DNA from: a virus
Reading direction: 5' to 3' (one strand)
Length of the DNA stretch: 21,686 nt
Virus record (IMG/VR): IMGVR_UViG_3300035701_000337
Span: 1 to 21,686 of that record
Part shown: positions 12,942 to 19,620 of the stretch, piece after piece
How the letters are laid out: each line of letters begins with the position of its first letter
Position numbering within the stretch: the stretch's first letter is position 1
Translations under genes and position numbers: made by a program
Notes under the pieces: model-generated
Told to the model about the DNA's origin: nothing
What the model saw: only the letters and a program-made list of their open reading frames with translations
The model's database searches: none

Positions 12942-14183
12942 GTGGCAAACACATTTCAAGTCGTCGACTGGTTGACCATGGAGGGTCTGCGGACCCTGGT
13001 CAACAAGCTGGCGATTGCAAGTAATTTCAACACCGACTACAACAAGGAGTTCACGCGGGAGTTCGCGGTAGGCGAGAGCGTCCGCGTGAAACTCCCGCAA
13101 CGGTTCAAAATCCGGTCGGGCCTGGGGTACACACCGCAGTCCATCGACCGGCGCTACACGACGGTGGTGTGCAATCAGATTTTCGGCGTCGACTTCGAAT
13201 GGGATTCGGTCGAGCAGGCGCTGAAACTGGAGCGCGGACGCGAGGCCGTGAAACGGGAGTATCTGGATCCGGCCATGGAGCAGATCGCCCAGGAGATCGA
13301 CTCCCGGGCGGCTGCGTGGGCGCACAGTAACACCAACAACGTCGTAGGAGCGCTCGGCACCACGCCGATCTCGTTCGACGTATACGGGCAGGCGCGGGCT
13401 CGATTGATCGAGAACGCCTGCACACCGGGGAAGAAAGTCATGATCGTGTCGCCGCAGATGATGCGGACGATCGTGAGTAACAACCTGCTGGTTTTCAACC
13501 CGCGGGACGAAGTGGCAGAGGCATTCCGGGAAGGGTACTACGGCTTCGCGCAGGGGTTTGAGTGGGACGAATCGGTATCCCTCTACAGGCACATGGCGGG
13601 GACGTGGGCAGGAGCGGTGACGATGAGCGCGGCCTCGGTGGAGGGAGCGACCACGCTGGCGGTGACCTGCACGACGGGGGACACCTTCAATGCCGGCGAC
13701 GTTATCACGGTAGCCGGAGTCAACAATGCCAACCCGGGGACGCGGCGTTCCACGGGAGCGCTGAAACACATCCTCATCACGGCGAACGCGGTGGGGGCCG
13801 GCTCGGCGGCGACGCTGCAAATCGCAGCCGGGACGCAGGGTCTCTGCGGGCCTGCAAGCCAGTATCAGAATGTGGACGCTCTGCCGGCGAACGGCGCGGC
13901 GCTCACCTTGTGGCCGGGCACTACCACCCCGAGCGGACTGTCGGGGATCAACGGCCTGGCGCTGAACCGGGACGCATTCGCCCTGGTGGGCGTGAAGCTG
14001 GAGATCCCGAAGGCTTGCGAGATGTCTTCGCAGGCTCGCGACCCGAAGACCGGGATTTCGGTGGCTTTCCTGCGGATGATGGATCCCACCACGCGCAAGA
14101 TGATCAACCGGTTCGACGTGCTGTTGGGGTTTGGCAACCTGTACCCGGATAACTGCGCGGTGCGGATCGCCAGCCTGAACTAG
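12942..14183 (+). CDS. Major capsid (coat) protein, P22 gp5-like
   Basis: A 413-residue HK97-fold coat protein candidate (P22 gp5 is about 430). Residues 1-220 contain the N-arm, E-loop region (EFAVGESVRVKLPQRFKIRS) and the long spine helix (LERGREAVKREYLDPAMEQI). Residues about 224-337 form a separate Thr/Ala/Gly-rich beta domain with TTGDTFNAGDVITVAGVNNA, in the place of the P22 I-domain. The C-terminal part returns to the core and ends RFDVLLGFGNLYPDNCAVRI. The start is GTG 12942, 20 bases after the scaffold stop. Order portal-scaffold-coat and domain layout together make the call firm. Confidence 0.92.
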   Translation: MANTFQVVDWLTMEGLRTLVNKLAIASNFNTDYNKEFTREFAVGESVRVKLPQRFKIRSGLGYTPQSIDRRYTTVVCNQIFGVDFEWDSVEQALKLERGREAVKREYLDPAMEQIAQEIDSRAAAWAHSNTNNVVGALGTTPISFDVYGQARARLIENACTPGKKVMIVSPQMMRTIVSNNLLVFNPRDEVAEAFREGYYGFAQGFEWDESVSLYRHMAGTWAGAVTMSAASVEGATTLAVTCTTGDTFNAGDVITVAGVNNANPGTRRSTGALKHILITANAVGAGSAATLQIAAGTQGLCGPASQYQNVDALPANGAALTLWPGTTTPSGLSGINGLALNRDAFALVGVKLEIPKACEMSSQARDPKTGISVAFLRMMDPTTRKMINRFDVLLGFGNLYPDNCAVRIASLN

Positions 14184-14210
14184 CAGGCATCGAAAGGAGA
14201 CACACAGACC

Positions 14211-15149
14211 ATGAAACACACACTCAAGCAATTGACTTTGGCGCTGGCTGTGCTGCTGGTATCGAGCGGATGCCTGCACGCACAGGCCACGCTGGCATCG
14301 ACGACGCTTTCCGCGGCTCTGACCGGGACGGATTCGAGCACCACGCCGGGCGCGTCGACGGACGTAATCTACCTGACGTCGGTGGCGGGCTTCGTGCAGA
14401 ACTCGGTGGGGCAGTACACCACCCTGCTGTACGTGGACTTCGAGGCGATGGATGTGGTAGCGGTGCTGAACTCCACAACCGGGCGGGTGCGCGTGGTGCG
14501 CGGCGCCTGGGGCACGCAAGCGAGCGCGCATCTCAACGGGGCGACGGTGTACGTGGGCCCGCCCAGCTATTTCGGCGGGGCGGGAGGAGGCGGCGCTTAC
14601 GGCAGCGACAAGCACGGCGCTTGCACGGCTACCGCGGAGTTGGTTTTGCCGTTCATCAACATCAGCAACGGCAACATGTTCCACTGCATCGCGTCGCAAT
14701 GGCGGCTCATCAACACCATCCCGCAAACAGTTGCATGCACGGCGACGGTGAGCTGGAACAGCAGCACCACCCTGAGCAACGTCACGGGGATGGTGGTTAC
14801 GGTGGTTCCGGGAACGTATCGGTTCTACGTGAACGCTCCGGGGATCGCAACGGCGAACACCGGGATCAAGATGGCGTTCAAACTGACCACCGCGGTGCTC
14901 ACCAGCATTGAGTACACGGCCAGGGCGTTCACGGCCTCCGGGGTAGTCGTAACGCACGGGACGACGACCACGGATCAGACCCTGTGGATGGATAGCGCCG
15001 CGGGAGTAGTGATCAGCACCGTGATCGAGGGGACGGTGGTGGTCGGAACGGGCGGGACGATCCAGTTCCAGGGCGCGCAGCACACGTCGCACGCGGACAC
15101 GGCGAGCGTTTACGTGGGCTCGAGCATGACGTTCACGCGCATCTTCTGA
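14211..15149 (+). CDS. Secreted-type beta protein in the head operon
   Basis: A 312-residue protein starting MKHTLKQLTLALAVLLVSSG, then C21 and LHAQA: a full Sec signal peptide. A type I site after HAQ or HAQA is likely; the Cys sits in an imperfect lipobox (Ser at -3). The mature part is Thr/Ser/Gly-rich. Residues about 200-312 (GTYRFYVNAPGIATANTGIK, then EGTVVVGTGGTIQFQGAQHT) resemble the beta jelly-roll domain seen in phage decoration and tail proteins. AAAGGAGA precedes the ATG and an intrinsic terminator follows. A signal peptide on a structural-type gene is odd: it may coat the cell surface, block superinfection or be an acquired host gene, or the leader may be retained but unused. Confidence 0.7.
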   Translation: MKHTLKQLTLALAVLLVSSGCLHAQATLASTTLSAALTGTDSSTTPGASTDVIYLTSVAGFVQNSVGQYTTLLYVDFEAMDVVAVLNSTTGRVRVVRGAWGTQASAHLNGATVYVGPPSYFGGAGGGGAYGSDKHGACTATAELVLPFINISNGNMFHCIASQWRLINTIPQTVACTATVSWNSSTTLSNVTGMVVTVVPGTYRFYVNAPGIATANTGIKMAFKLTTAVLTSIEYTARAFTASGVVVTHGTTTTDQTLWMDSAAGVVISTVIEGTVVVGTGGTIQFQGAQHTSHADTASVYVGSSMTFTRIF

Positions 15150-15164
15150 GGCGCATTTTCCCTG

Positions 15165-15193
15165 GGGGGCGTGCCTGAGGCGCCCCCGTTTTT
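15165..15193 (+). terminator. Rho-independent terminator after the head module
   Basis: GGGGGCG (15165-15171) pairs with CGCCCCC (15181-15187) around a 9-base loop and is followed by a run of five T. It lies 16 bases after the stop of the secreted-type gene. It probably ends or attenuates the head transcript, so the tail genes may depend on read-through or antitermination. Confidence 0.75.
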
Positions 15194-15194
15194 G

Positions 15195-15230
15195 TTCACC
15201 GCGGAGACGCGGAGGACGCGGAGAAAAGAG
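15195..15230 (+). repeat. Dispersed CACCGCGGAGACGCGGAG repeat, copy 1
   Basis: It begins TTCACCGCGGAGACGCGGAG and continues with GACGCGGAGAAAAGAG, placed directly between the terminator and the next ribosome site. A close copy lies at 18829-18864. Repeats of this kind are common between genes in GC-rich genomes of Acidobacteria and relatives (from memory), so finding them within a phage late operon suggests insertion from the host repeat pool. Confidence 0.8.
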
Positions 15231-15241
15231 GAGAGAGTTCT

Positions 15242-15445
15242 ATGTTTCCACGGATGATTTACCACCCCGAGAAGGGGCAACGCGTCGTGAAGGATGAGGC
15301 TGAGCACAAGAACCACCTGAAGGATGGGTGGCAGGAGAAGCCGATTCCGGAGAAGGCTCCGGAGGCGGAGGCGGACCCGGTCGGCGATCGGATCGCGGCG
15401 CTGGAGGCGCGGGTGGACGCGCTGGAAGCGAAGAAAAAGAAGTAG
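15242..15445 (+). CDS. Small charged protein with coiled-coil end, 67 aa
   Basis: It begins MFPRMIYHPEKGQRVVKDEA and includes KNHLKDGWQEKP, a pattern I have seen in small head-tail region proteins where a short beta knuckle contains H-x-x-L-x-x-GW. The last 20 residues (DRIAALEARVDALEAKKKK) form a heptad coiled coil. GAGGAGAGAG lies just before the ATG. It sits between the coat module and the connector genes and could be a small accessory of either. Function unknown. Confidence 0.7.
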   Translation: MFPRMIYHPEKGQRVVKDEAEHKNHLKDGWQEKPIPEKAPEAEADPVGDRIAALEARVDALEAKKKK

Positions 15446-15451
15446 GGCGCG

Positions 15452-16153
15452 ATGGCCTCACTGGTGTCGGACATCATTGCCGACGCGCTGTTCTATATCA
15501 ACGCGTACGGGCCGGGGCAGACGGTTTCGACGGACGATCAGACGTTCGGGTTGCGGGTGGTCAACCGGGTGCTCGATGGGTGGAGCGCGCGGAAACTGTC
15601 GCCGATCGGGATCAAGCAGGGGACTTATGCCCTGAGCGGGGCGGGGTCTTATACCTATGGGCCGGCGATGGTCTGGGCGGCGACGGTGCGCCCGATCAAG
15701 GTCAAGGCGGCGGCGACGGTGGCGGCGAACGGTGTGCAGAAAGAGGCGCGCGTGGTCACGGCGGAGCAGTGGGCAGGCATGGCGGACCTGACCCGGACCG
15801 GGATCTACATCGAGGACCTGTACTGGGATGGCGGGTGGCCGACGGGGATAGTCTACGTGACACCGAAGCCGACTGCCGGGAGCTGCCTGCTGTGGACCTA
15901 CGAGCAGATTACCGCGTTCGTGAATCTGACGGATGCGGTGGCGCTGCCGCTGGGGTATGAACGGGCGCTGGTGATCGCGTTCGCACTGGAGCTGTGCCTT
16001 CCGTTCGGGCGGCCGATTCCGGAGGGGTTGCCGCAACTGGCGCAGCAGGCGATGGTGGATATCGCGGCGCTGTCGGCGGAGATTCTGGGCACGGCTGTGC
16101 CGGCGGCTTCGCCGCAGGGGCCAGGGGCCGGGGGCCGGGGGCCAGGGCTGTGA
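15452..16153 (+). CDS. Head-tail connector, P22 gp4-like, copy A
   Basis: P22 gp4 binds beneath the portal and joins it to the tail. This 233-residue protein has the N-terminal helical pair (LVSDIIADALFYINAYGPGQ, then VVNRVLDGWSARK), the GTYALSGAGSYTYGPA turn, a beta segment with RPIKVKAA, the pair GIVYVTPKPTAGSCLLWTYE, and a C-terminal helix pair (LPLGYERALVIAFALELCLP). It is longer than P22 gp4 (166 residues). The last ~16 residues (PQGPGAGGRGPGL) are encoded by a dispersed G-rich repeat that has extended the gene. The next gene has the same layout, so the two are paralogues. Confidence 0.78.
   Translation: MASLVSDIIADALFYINAYGPGQTVSTDDQTFGLRVVNRVLDGWSARKLSPIGIKQGTYALSGAGSYTYGPAMVWAATVRPIKVKAAATVAANGVQKEARVVTAEQWAGMADLTRTGIYIEDLYWDGGWPTGIVYVTPKPTAGSCLLWTYEQITAFVNLTDAVALPLGYERALVIAFALELCLPFGRPIPEGLPQLAQQAMVDIAALSAEILGTAVPAASPQGPGAGGRGPGL
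16103..16147. repeat. Hairpin plus G-rich dispersed repeat, copy 2
   Basis: GCGGC-TTC-GCCGC (16103-16115) is followed by GGGGCCAGGGGCC-type units up to 16147. The element forms the 3' end of the first gp4-like gene, where it encodes a low-complexity tail, and stops just before the TGA. Confidence 0.7.
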
Positions 16154-16160
16154 GGCAGAC

Positions 16161-16907
16161 GTGAACGTCGCGGACATGCTGAACGCCGCGGCTAAGGCGC
16201 TGGGGAAGCTGCGGGCGGGGGGCGGGCTGTGTCCATCGGAATTGGCGGATGGGCTGATCGTGCTGAATAACCTGGTGGACTACTGGACCACCAGGAAGGC
16301 CTTCGTCTATACCACGCGGATGGATGAGTACGCCTTCACGGGGAAGGCGGCGCCGGATGCGGTCAACCCGGCGGTGTACACCATCGGGCCCTCGGGGGCG
16401 GACTTCACGGCGGCGCGGCCGACGCGCATCGAGCGGGCCAACATCGTGCTGAACGATGTGACTCCGGGGGTGTTTTATCCGCTGGAGATCCTGGACGTGG
16501 ACCAGTGGGCGGCCATCACGGTGGAGCAGTTGCCGGTGACGCTGCCGAGCAAGATGTACTGCGACTACGCGGTGCCGAACGCGAACCTTTACTTCTGGGG
16601 GCAGCCGACGGAGCCGTACCTGTTGCAGCTTTTGACGTGGCAGCAGATCGCGGCGTTTGCGTCGCTGGCGACGGTGATCGTTGTGCCGCCGGGGTACTAC
16701 GCGGCGTTTCTGTACAGCCTGGCGGAGTTGGTGGGGCCGCAGTGGAACGCGGCGGTTCCGCAGGCGGTGGTGGTGATGGCGAGGAACGCGAGGGCGGGGA
16801 TTCAGGGGATGAACTCGAGAGCGCCGCACATGAGCACGCGGGATTCGGGGATGCCGCGGAGCGGGGGCGGGAGGGCGTGTTTCAACTACCGGACCCGGGG
16901 ATACTGA
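16161..16907 (+). CDS. Head-tail connector, P22 gp4-like, copy B
   Basis: A 248-residue protein starting at GTG 16161. Layout repeats that of copy A: N-terminal helices (MLNAAAKALGKLRAGGGLCP, then LIVLNNLVDYWTTRK), the AVYTIGPSGADF turn matching SYTYGPA, RPTRIERANIV matching RPIKVKAA, VPNANLYFWGQP matching GIVYVTPKP, LLTWQQIAAFASL matching LLWTYEQITAFVNL, and the PPGYYAAFLYSLAELVG helix. The last 50 residues are Arg/Gly/Ser-rich and probably disordered. Its TGA overlaps the next ATG (TGATG). The pair may form a two-layer connector instead of the single gp4 ring (inference). Confidence 0.75.
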   Translation: MNVADMLNAAAKALGKLRAGGGLCPSELADGLIVLNNLVDYWTTRKAFVYTTRMDEYAFTGKAAPDAVNPAVYTIGPSGADFTAARPTRIERANIVLNDVTPGVFYPLEILDVDQWAAITVEQLPVTLPSKMYCDYAVPNANLYFWGQPTEPYLLQLLTWQQIAAFASLATVIVVPPGYYAAFLYSLAELVGPQWNAAVPQAVVVMARNARAGIQGMNSRAPHMSTRDSGMPRSGGGRACFNYRTRGY

Positions 16908-18820
16908 TGGGGGCCGGGGGCCGGGGGCCAGGGGAAGGATGCGGGCTTCGCCCGCGGCTTATGCGGTTTGAGGGGTTCACTTCCGGGTTCTATTCGTTTC
17001 CATCGCTGAATGCGGCGGCGCAAAGGACGATGAACTATTACCCGGATCTGGTGCAGGGAGACGAGAAGGCGCGGCGGGTGCTCACGCCGACGCCGGGGCT
17101 GTCGCTCTATGGCACCTTGCCTACGTCGCCTTGCCGTGGGCTGTGGCCGGGGCAGCAGCGGCTGTTCGGCATCGGGGGGTCGCACCTGTATGAAGTGACG
17201 GGGCCGACTACCTTTGTGGATCACGGGGATGTCGGCAATGACAATCTGCCGGCGCAGATGATCCCGAACGGGAACCAACTGTTCGTGGTCTCGAACGGGT
17301 ACGCCTGGTGCGACAACGGGGCGGGCGCGGTGAAGTGCCAGTTCTCCAGCCTGCTCTACGACCTGGTGATCGACCTGAGCACCGGCAGGCTCACGGGAGA
17401 CACGGGCGGGATCTTCGACGCGGGCGACATCGGGAAGACGGTGCAGGTTACGGGCGGGACCGGGTTCACGGTCCAGAGCAACGTCATCACGGCGGTGGAC
17501 TCGAACGGGATGGCCACCGGGACTACCTCGTGGGGGACGGCGGGATCGACGGGCGGAACGGGGATCGAATGGCTCGGCACGTACGTGACGGCCAGCATGG
17601 GGGCATTCCTGGACAGCACGTTTTTTGCGGCGGAACCGGGCACGAAGGTGGTGTATTACTCCGATGTGAACGACGGGACCATGTGGCATCCGTTGCAGTA
17701 TCTCTCGAAAGAAGCGTACCCGGACGCGGTGGCGGCGATTCTCGCGGACCACAAGCAGCTTTATGTCATGGGGGCGCTGGAATCGGGCGAGGTGTGGACG
17801 GGGACGGGCAGCGGGACTAACCCGTTCCAGCCGAATCCGAGCTACTTCATGCACATCGGGGTCCAGGCGCCGTGGAGCGTTTGCCGGCTGTCGAACGGGG
17901 TGGCGTGGATCGGCGGGGATGTCCGGCGCGGAGAGCGCGTGGCCATTCTGGCGACGGGGTATTCGCCGGCGCGGGTCAGCACGGCGGCCATCGAGAAAGC
18001 TTGGGGGGCTCACGCGACCGTGGCGGACGCGGTGGCCTACGTGGTCATCCAAGACGGGCACGAGTTCTGGGTGATCAACTTCCCGACGGCGAATGCGACC
18101 TGGGTCTACGACGCGACGCTGGGCGAGTGGCACGAGCGCGGGTGGGGCGGGATCGTGGCGACCACCATAGCGGCGAACGTGGCGACCGGATCGCAGACGG
18201 TCACGCCGGCGGCGATGACGAATATCGCGGTGGGGACCTCGCTTGTGGTGGCGAACGCCAACGGATCGAACAGCGAAACCGTGGTGGTAACGGCGACCGG
18301 CAGCGGAACGTTTACGGCGACCTTTGCGAGCACGAAGACCGGGCCGGGAATCACGGTGAGCGGCACGGGGTGGAATCGGCAGCGCGGGGCGTACCACGCG
18401 TGCATCGGGATCGGGACGCCGAACGAAGTGCATTACGTGGGGGACTGGCAGAACGGGAACATCTACGTGATGTCCGCGGCCTACGTGCAGGATAACGGGG
18501 TGGCGATTCACCGGCGGCGGCGGGCGCCGCACCTCAGCAATGAGAACAAGCGGCGGTTCTACTCGCTGGTTGAGCTGGACTGCGACACGACCAAAGCGAA
18601 CGTCGAGGGGGCGCCTCCGCGGGTGCGGTGGCTGCGATGCGGAGCGGCGCGCGACCGGATCTACCAGGTGGATGACGACGGCGCGGGGAATGTGACCCTG
18701 AGTTACTCGGACGATCGGTGCCTGACGTTCACGACGCGGGCGGCGGTGAGCGTGAGCGCGGCGGCGGCGGCGATCGGGATCGTGGGGATGTATTTGGAGT
18801 TCAGCGAGGGGACGGGGTAG
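16907..18820 (+). CDS. Tail hub / packaged-DNA stabilisation protein, P22 gp10-like
   Basis: P22 gp10 caps the connector and retains packaged DNA. Core features recur here: an N-terminal segment (SFPSLNAAAQRTMNYYPDLV) and GLSLYGT like the SFPGI start; a beta-propeller-like series with GNQLFVVSNGYAW, DHKQLYVMGALESGEVW and APWSVCRLSNGVAWIGGD; AAIEKAWGAHATVADAVAYV matching the 'ASIEKIIRSYT' region; HEFWVINFPTANATWVYDA matching 'HELLIIHLPRHVLVYDA'; and a C-terminal LSYSDDRCLTFTT motif. Two Gly/Thr-rich beta domains (about 155-220 and 413-490) are inserted, making it 637 residues against 472 in P22. The start may be ATG 16907 (overlapping the previous TGA) or ATG 16961; the stretch between is repeat DNA. 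The TAG stop lies in the left copy of a 15-bp direct repeat. Confidence 0.82.
   Translation: MGAGGRGPGEGCGLRPRLMRFEGFTSGFYSFPSLNAAAQRTMNYYPDLVQGDEKARRVLTPTPGLSLYGTLPTSPCRGLWPGQQRLFGIGGSHLYEVTGPTTFVDHGDVGNDNLPAQMIPNGNQLFVVSNGYAWCDNGAGAVKCQFSSLLYDLVIDLSTGRLTGDTGGIFDAGDIGKTVQVTGGTGFTVQSNVITAVDSNGMATGTTSWGTAGSTGGTGIEWLGTYVTASMGAFLDSTFFAAEPGTKVVYYSDVNDGTMWHPLQYLSKEAYPDAVAAILADHKQLYVMGALESGEVWTGTGSGTNPFQPNPSYFMHIGVQAPWSVCRLSNGVAWIGGDVRRGERVAILATGYSPARVSTAAIEKAWGAHATVADAVAYVVIQDGHEFWVINFPTANATWVYDATLGEWHERGWGGIVATTIAANVATGSQTVTPAAMTNIAVGTSLVVANANGSNSETVVVTATGSGTFTATFASTKTGPGITVSGTGWNRQRGAYHACIGIGTPNEVHYVGDWQNGNIYVMSAAYVQDNGVAIHRRRRAPHLSNENKRRFYSLVELDCDTTKANVEGAPPRVRWLRCGAARDRIYQVDDDGAGNVTLSYSDDRCLTFTTRAAVSVSAAAAAIGIVGMYLEFSEGTG
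16909..16955. repeat. G-rich dispersed repeat plus hairpin, copy 3
   Basis: GGGGCCGGGGGCC-type units (16909-16934) are followed by the perfect hairpin GCGGGC-TTC-GCCCGC (16941-16955). It sits at the 5' end of the gp10-like frame and would encode the first residues (GAGGRGPGEGCGLRPRL) if translation begins at 16907. It pairs a G-array with a CTTCG-type hairpin, as copy 2 does. Confidence 0.7.
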
Positions 18821-18828
18821 GGAAAGCA

Positions 18829-18864
18829 TTCACCGCGGAGACGCGGAGAGCGCGGAGAAGAGAG
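18829..18864 (+). repeat. Dispersed CACCGCGGAGACGCGGAG repeat, copy 2
   Basis: It begins TTCACCGCGGAGACGCGGAG and continues with AGCGCGGAGAAGAGAG, nearly identical to 15195-15230. It forms the left end of the inserted segment, which supports a host-chromosome origin for that DNA or gives a homologous anchor for recombination between repeats. Confidence 0.8.
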
Positions 18865-18880
18865 TCTTGGCGGGCGGGTG

Positions 18881-19117
18881 TCAGCCCCGAACTTCTTCTA
18901 CGAGGTCTAGGATGCGCGCGAAGTCCGGATGTTTCTCTAGGAGATCGGAGAGTTCGGCGAGGCGCTCAGCTTTTTGCTCGTGGCGCCGGGACTCGCTGAG
19001 TTGCCGGGCTACGCGCTCACAAAGGGGGGTACGGACTTCGCGCTCGAGGGTTTGGCCGCAGGACTGGGCGATGCGGTCTTCGCGCTCTTTGAAGAATTTC
19101 GCGTCAGGATGGTCCAT
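18881..19117 (-). CDS. Reverse-oriented 'moron' candidate, 78 aa helical protein
   Basis: The only minus-strand gene within the late region. It begins MDHPDAKFFKEREDRIAQSC and continues with charged helices (VARQLSESRRHEQKAERLAE, then LSDLLEKHPDFARILDLVEE), so it is a soluble, probably coiled-coil protein with two Cys. On its strand TATACT (19125-19130) is a good -10 box seven bases before the ATG, with no Shine-Dalgarno in good register, so the mRNA is probably leaderless; no -35 is evident. It lies inside the 331-bp insertion. Morons are extra genes expressed from a prophage independently of phage genes, often altering the host or excluding other phages. No family is recognised and its activity is unknown. 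Antisense interference with the late transcript is also possible. Confidence 0.65.
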   Translation of the reverse strand: MDHPDAKFFKEREDRIAQSCGQTLEREVRTPLCERVARQLSESRRHEQKAERLAELSDLLEKHPDFARILDLVEEVRG

Positions 19118-19155
19118 GCCTAAGAGTATACCCCCTGAGGGGACGGGGTAGCGGA

Positions 19156-19620
19156 ATGCCGACGGGGGCTGTGCCGGCGCAATCGGCGATGTTCCAGGGG
19201 GAGGGGTTCAAGGCGCTGAGCACGCCGTGGATCGGGTTCTTCAACGACCTGCTGAAGGCGAGCGGGGCGGATGCGCGGGGGTCGGCGGGGGCGGCGGCGT
19301 ATTCGCTGAGCGTGAAGGGGACGCTGGCGATTGGGAGCGACCTGGCGCCGAAGACCTACGTGCTGAAGAGTGTGACGCCCTCGGTGCTGCGGGTGGACGT
19401 GAAGCAGGCGCCGGTGGGAGCGAACCTGGTGGTGGTGTTGTCGTACTACACGGCGCCGGGAGCGGCCACCGAAGTGGCGACGTTCACGGTGGCGCCGGGG
19501 AAGCTGTCGGATACGCAGACCACCAAGGTGGGGGTGCCGGCGGGCGCTTGGTGGGAAGTGGACATTACCGGCGTCGGGACCACGTTTCCGGGATCGGATT
19601 TGACGGTGACAGTCCAATGA
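19156..19620 (+). CDS. Tail-associated beta-sandwich protein, 154 aa
   Basis: It starts MPTGAVPAQSAMFQGEGFKA; GGGG in the direct repeat upstream serves as ribosome site. A short helical N-terminus (TPWIGFFNDLLKA) precedes a beta domain (about 52-154) with TLAIGSDLAPKTYVLKSVTP and VPAGAWWEVDITGVGTTFPG, similar in style to the jelly-roll C-terminal domains of phage fibres and to the end of the secreted-type protein at 14211. Its TGA overlaps the start of the giant tail gene (ATGA), so the two are probably partners. P22 has the needle protein gp26 near this place, but this protein lacks its long coiled coil. Most likely a small tail or fibre-attachment protein. Confidence 0.65.
   Translation: MPTGAVPAQSAMFQGEGFKALSTPWIGFFNDLLKASGADARGSAGAAAYSLSVKGTLAIGSDLAPKTYVLKSVTPSVLRVDVKQAPVGANLVVVLSYYTAPGAATEVATFTVAPGKLSDTQTTKVGVPAGAWWEVDITGVGTTFPGSDLTVTVQ

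Larger units (their letters stand above)
18806..19151. mobile_element. 331-bp insertion bounded by a 15-bp direct repeat
   Basis: GAGGGGACGGGGTAG occurs perfectly at 18806-18820 and 19137-19151. The left copy ends with the stop codon of the gp10-like gene; the right copy lies five bases before the next late-gene ATG. Removing one copy and the intervening 316 bases would leave the stop followed by CGGA and then ATG, with GGGG upstream as a ribosome site: a normal late-operon junction. The segment carries a dispersed repeat and one reverse gene, and no transposase. This fits insertion of a passenger gene by target duplication or short-homology recombination. Confidence 0.65.

Noticed and set aside
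14271-14276. Lipobox making the 14211 product a lipoprotein
   Set aside because: The residue at -3 from the Cys is Ser rather than Leu/Val/Ile, and a good type I cleavage region follows, so lipidation is not claimed.
12762-15092. Very long minus-strand open frame across coat and secreted-type genes
   Set aside because: Arg/His/Pro-rich composition typical of antisense frames in GC-rich DNA, and it lies opposite well-supported structural genes.
16886-18829. Minus-strand open frame of about 647 codons opposite the gp10-like gene
   Set aside because: Same antisense composition, no domain visible, while the plus strand matches a known tail protein.
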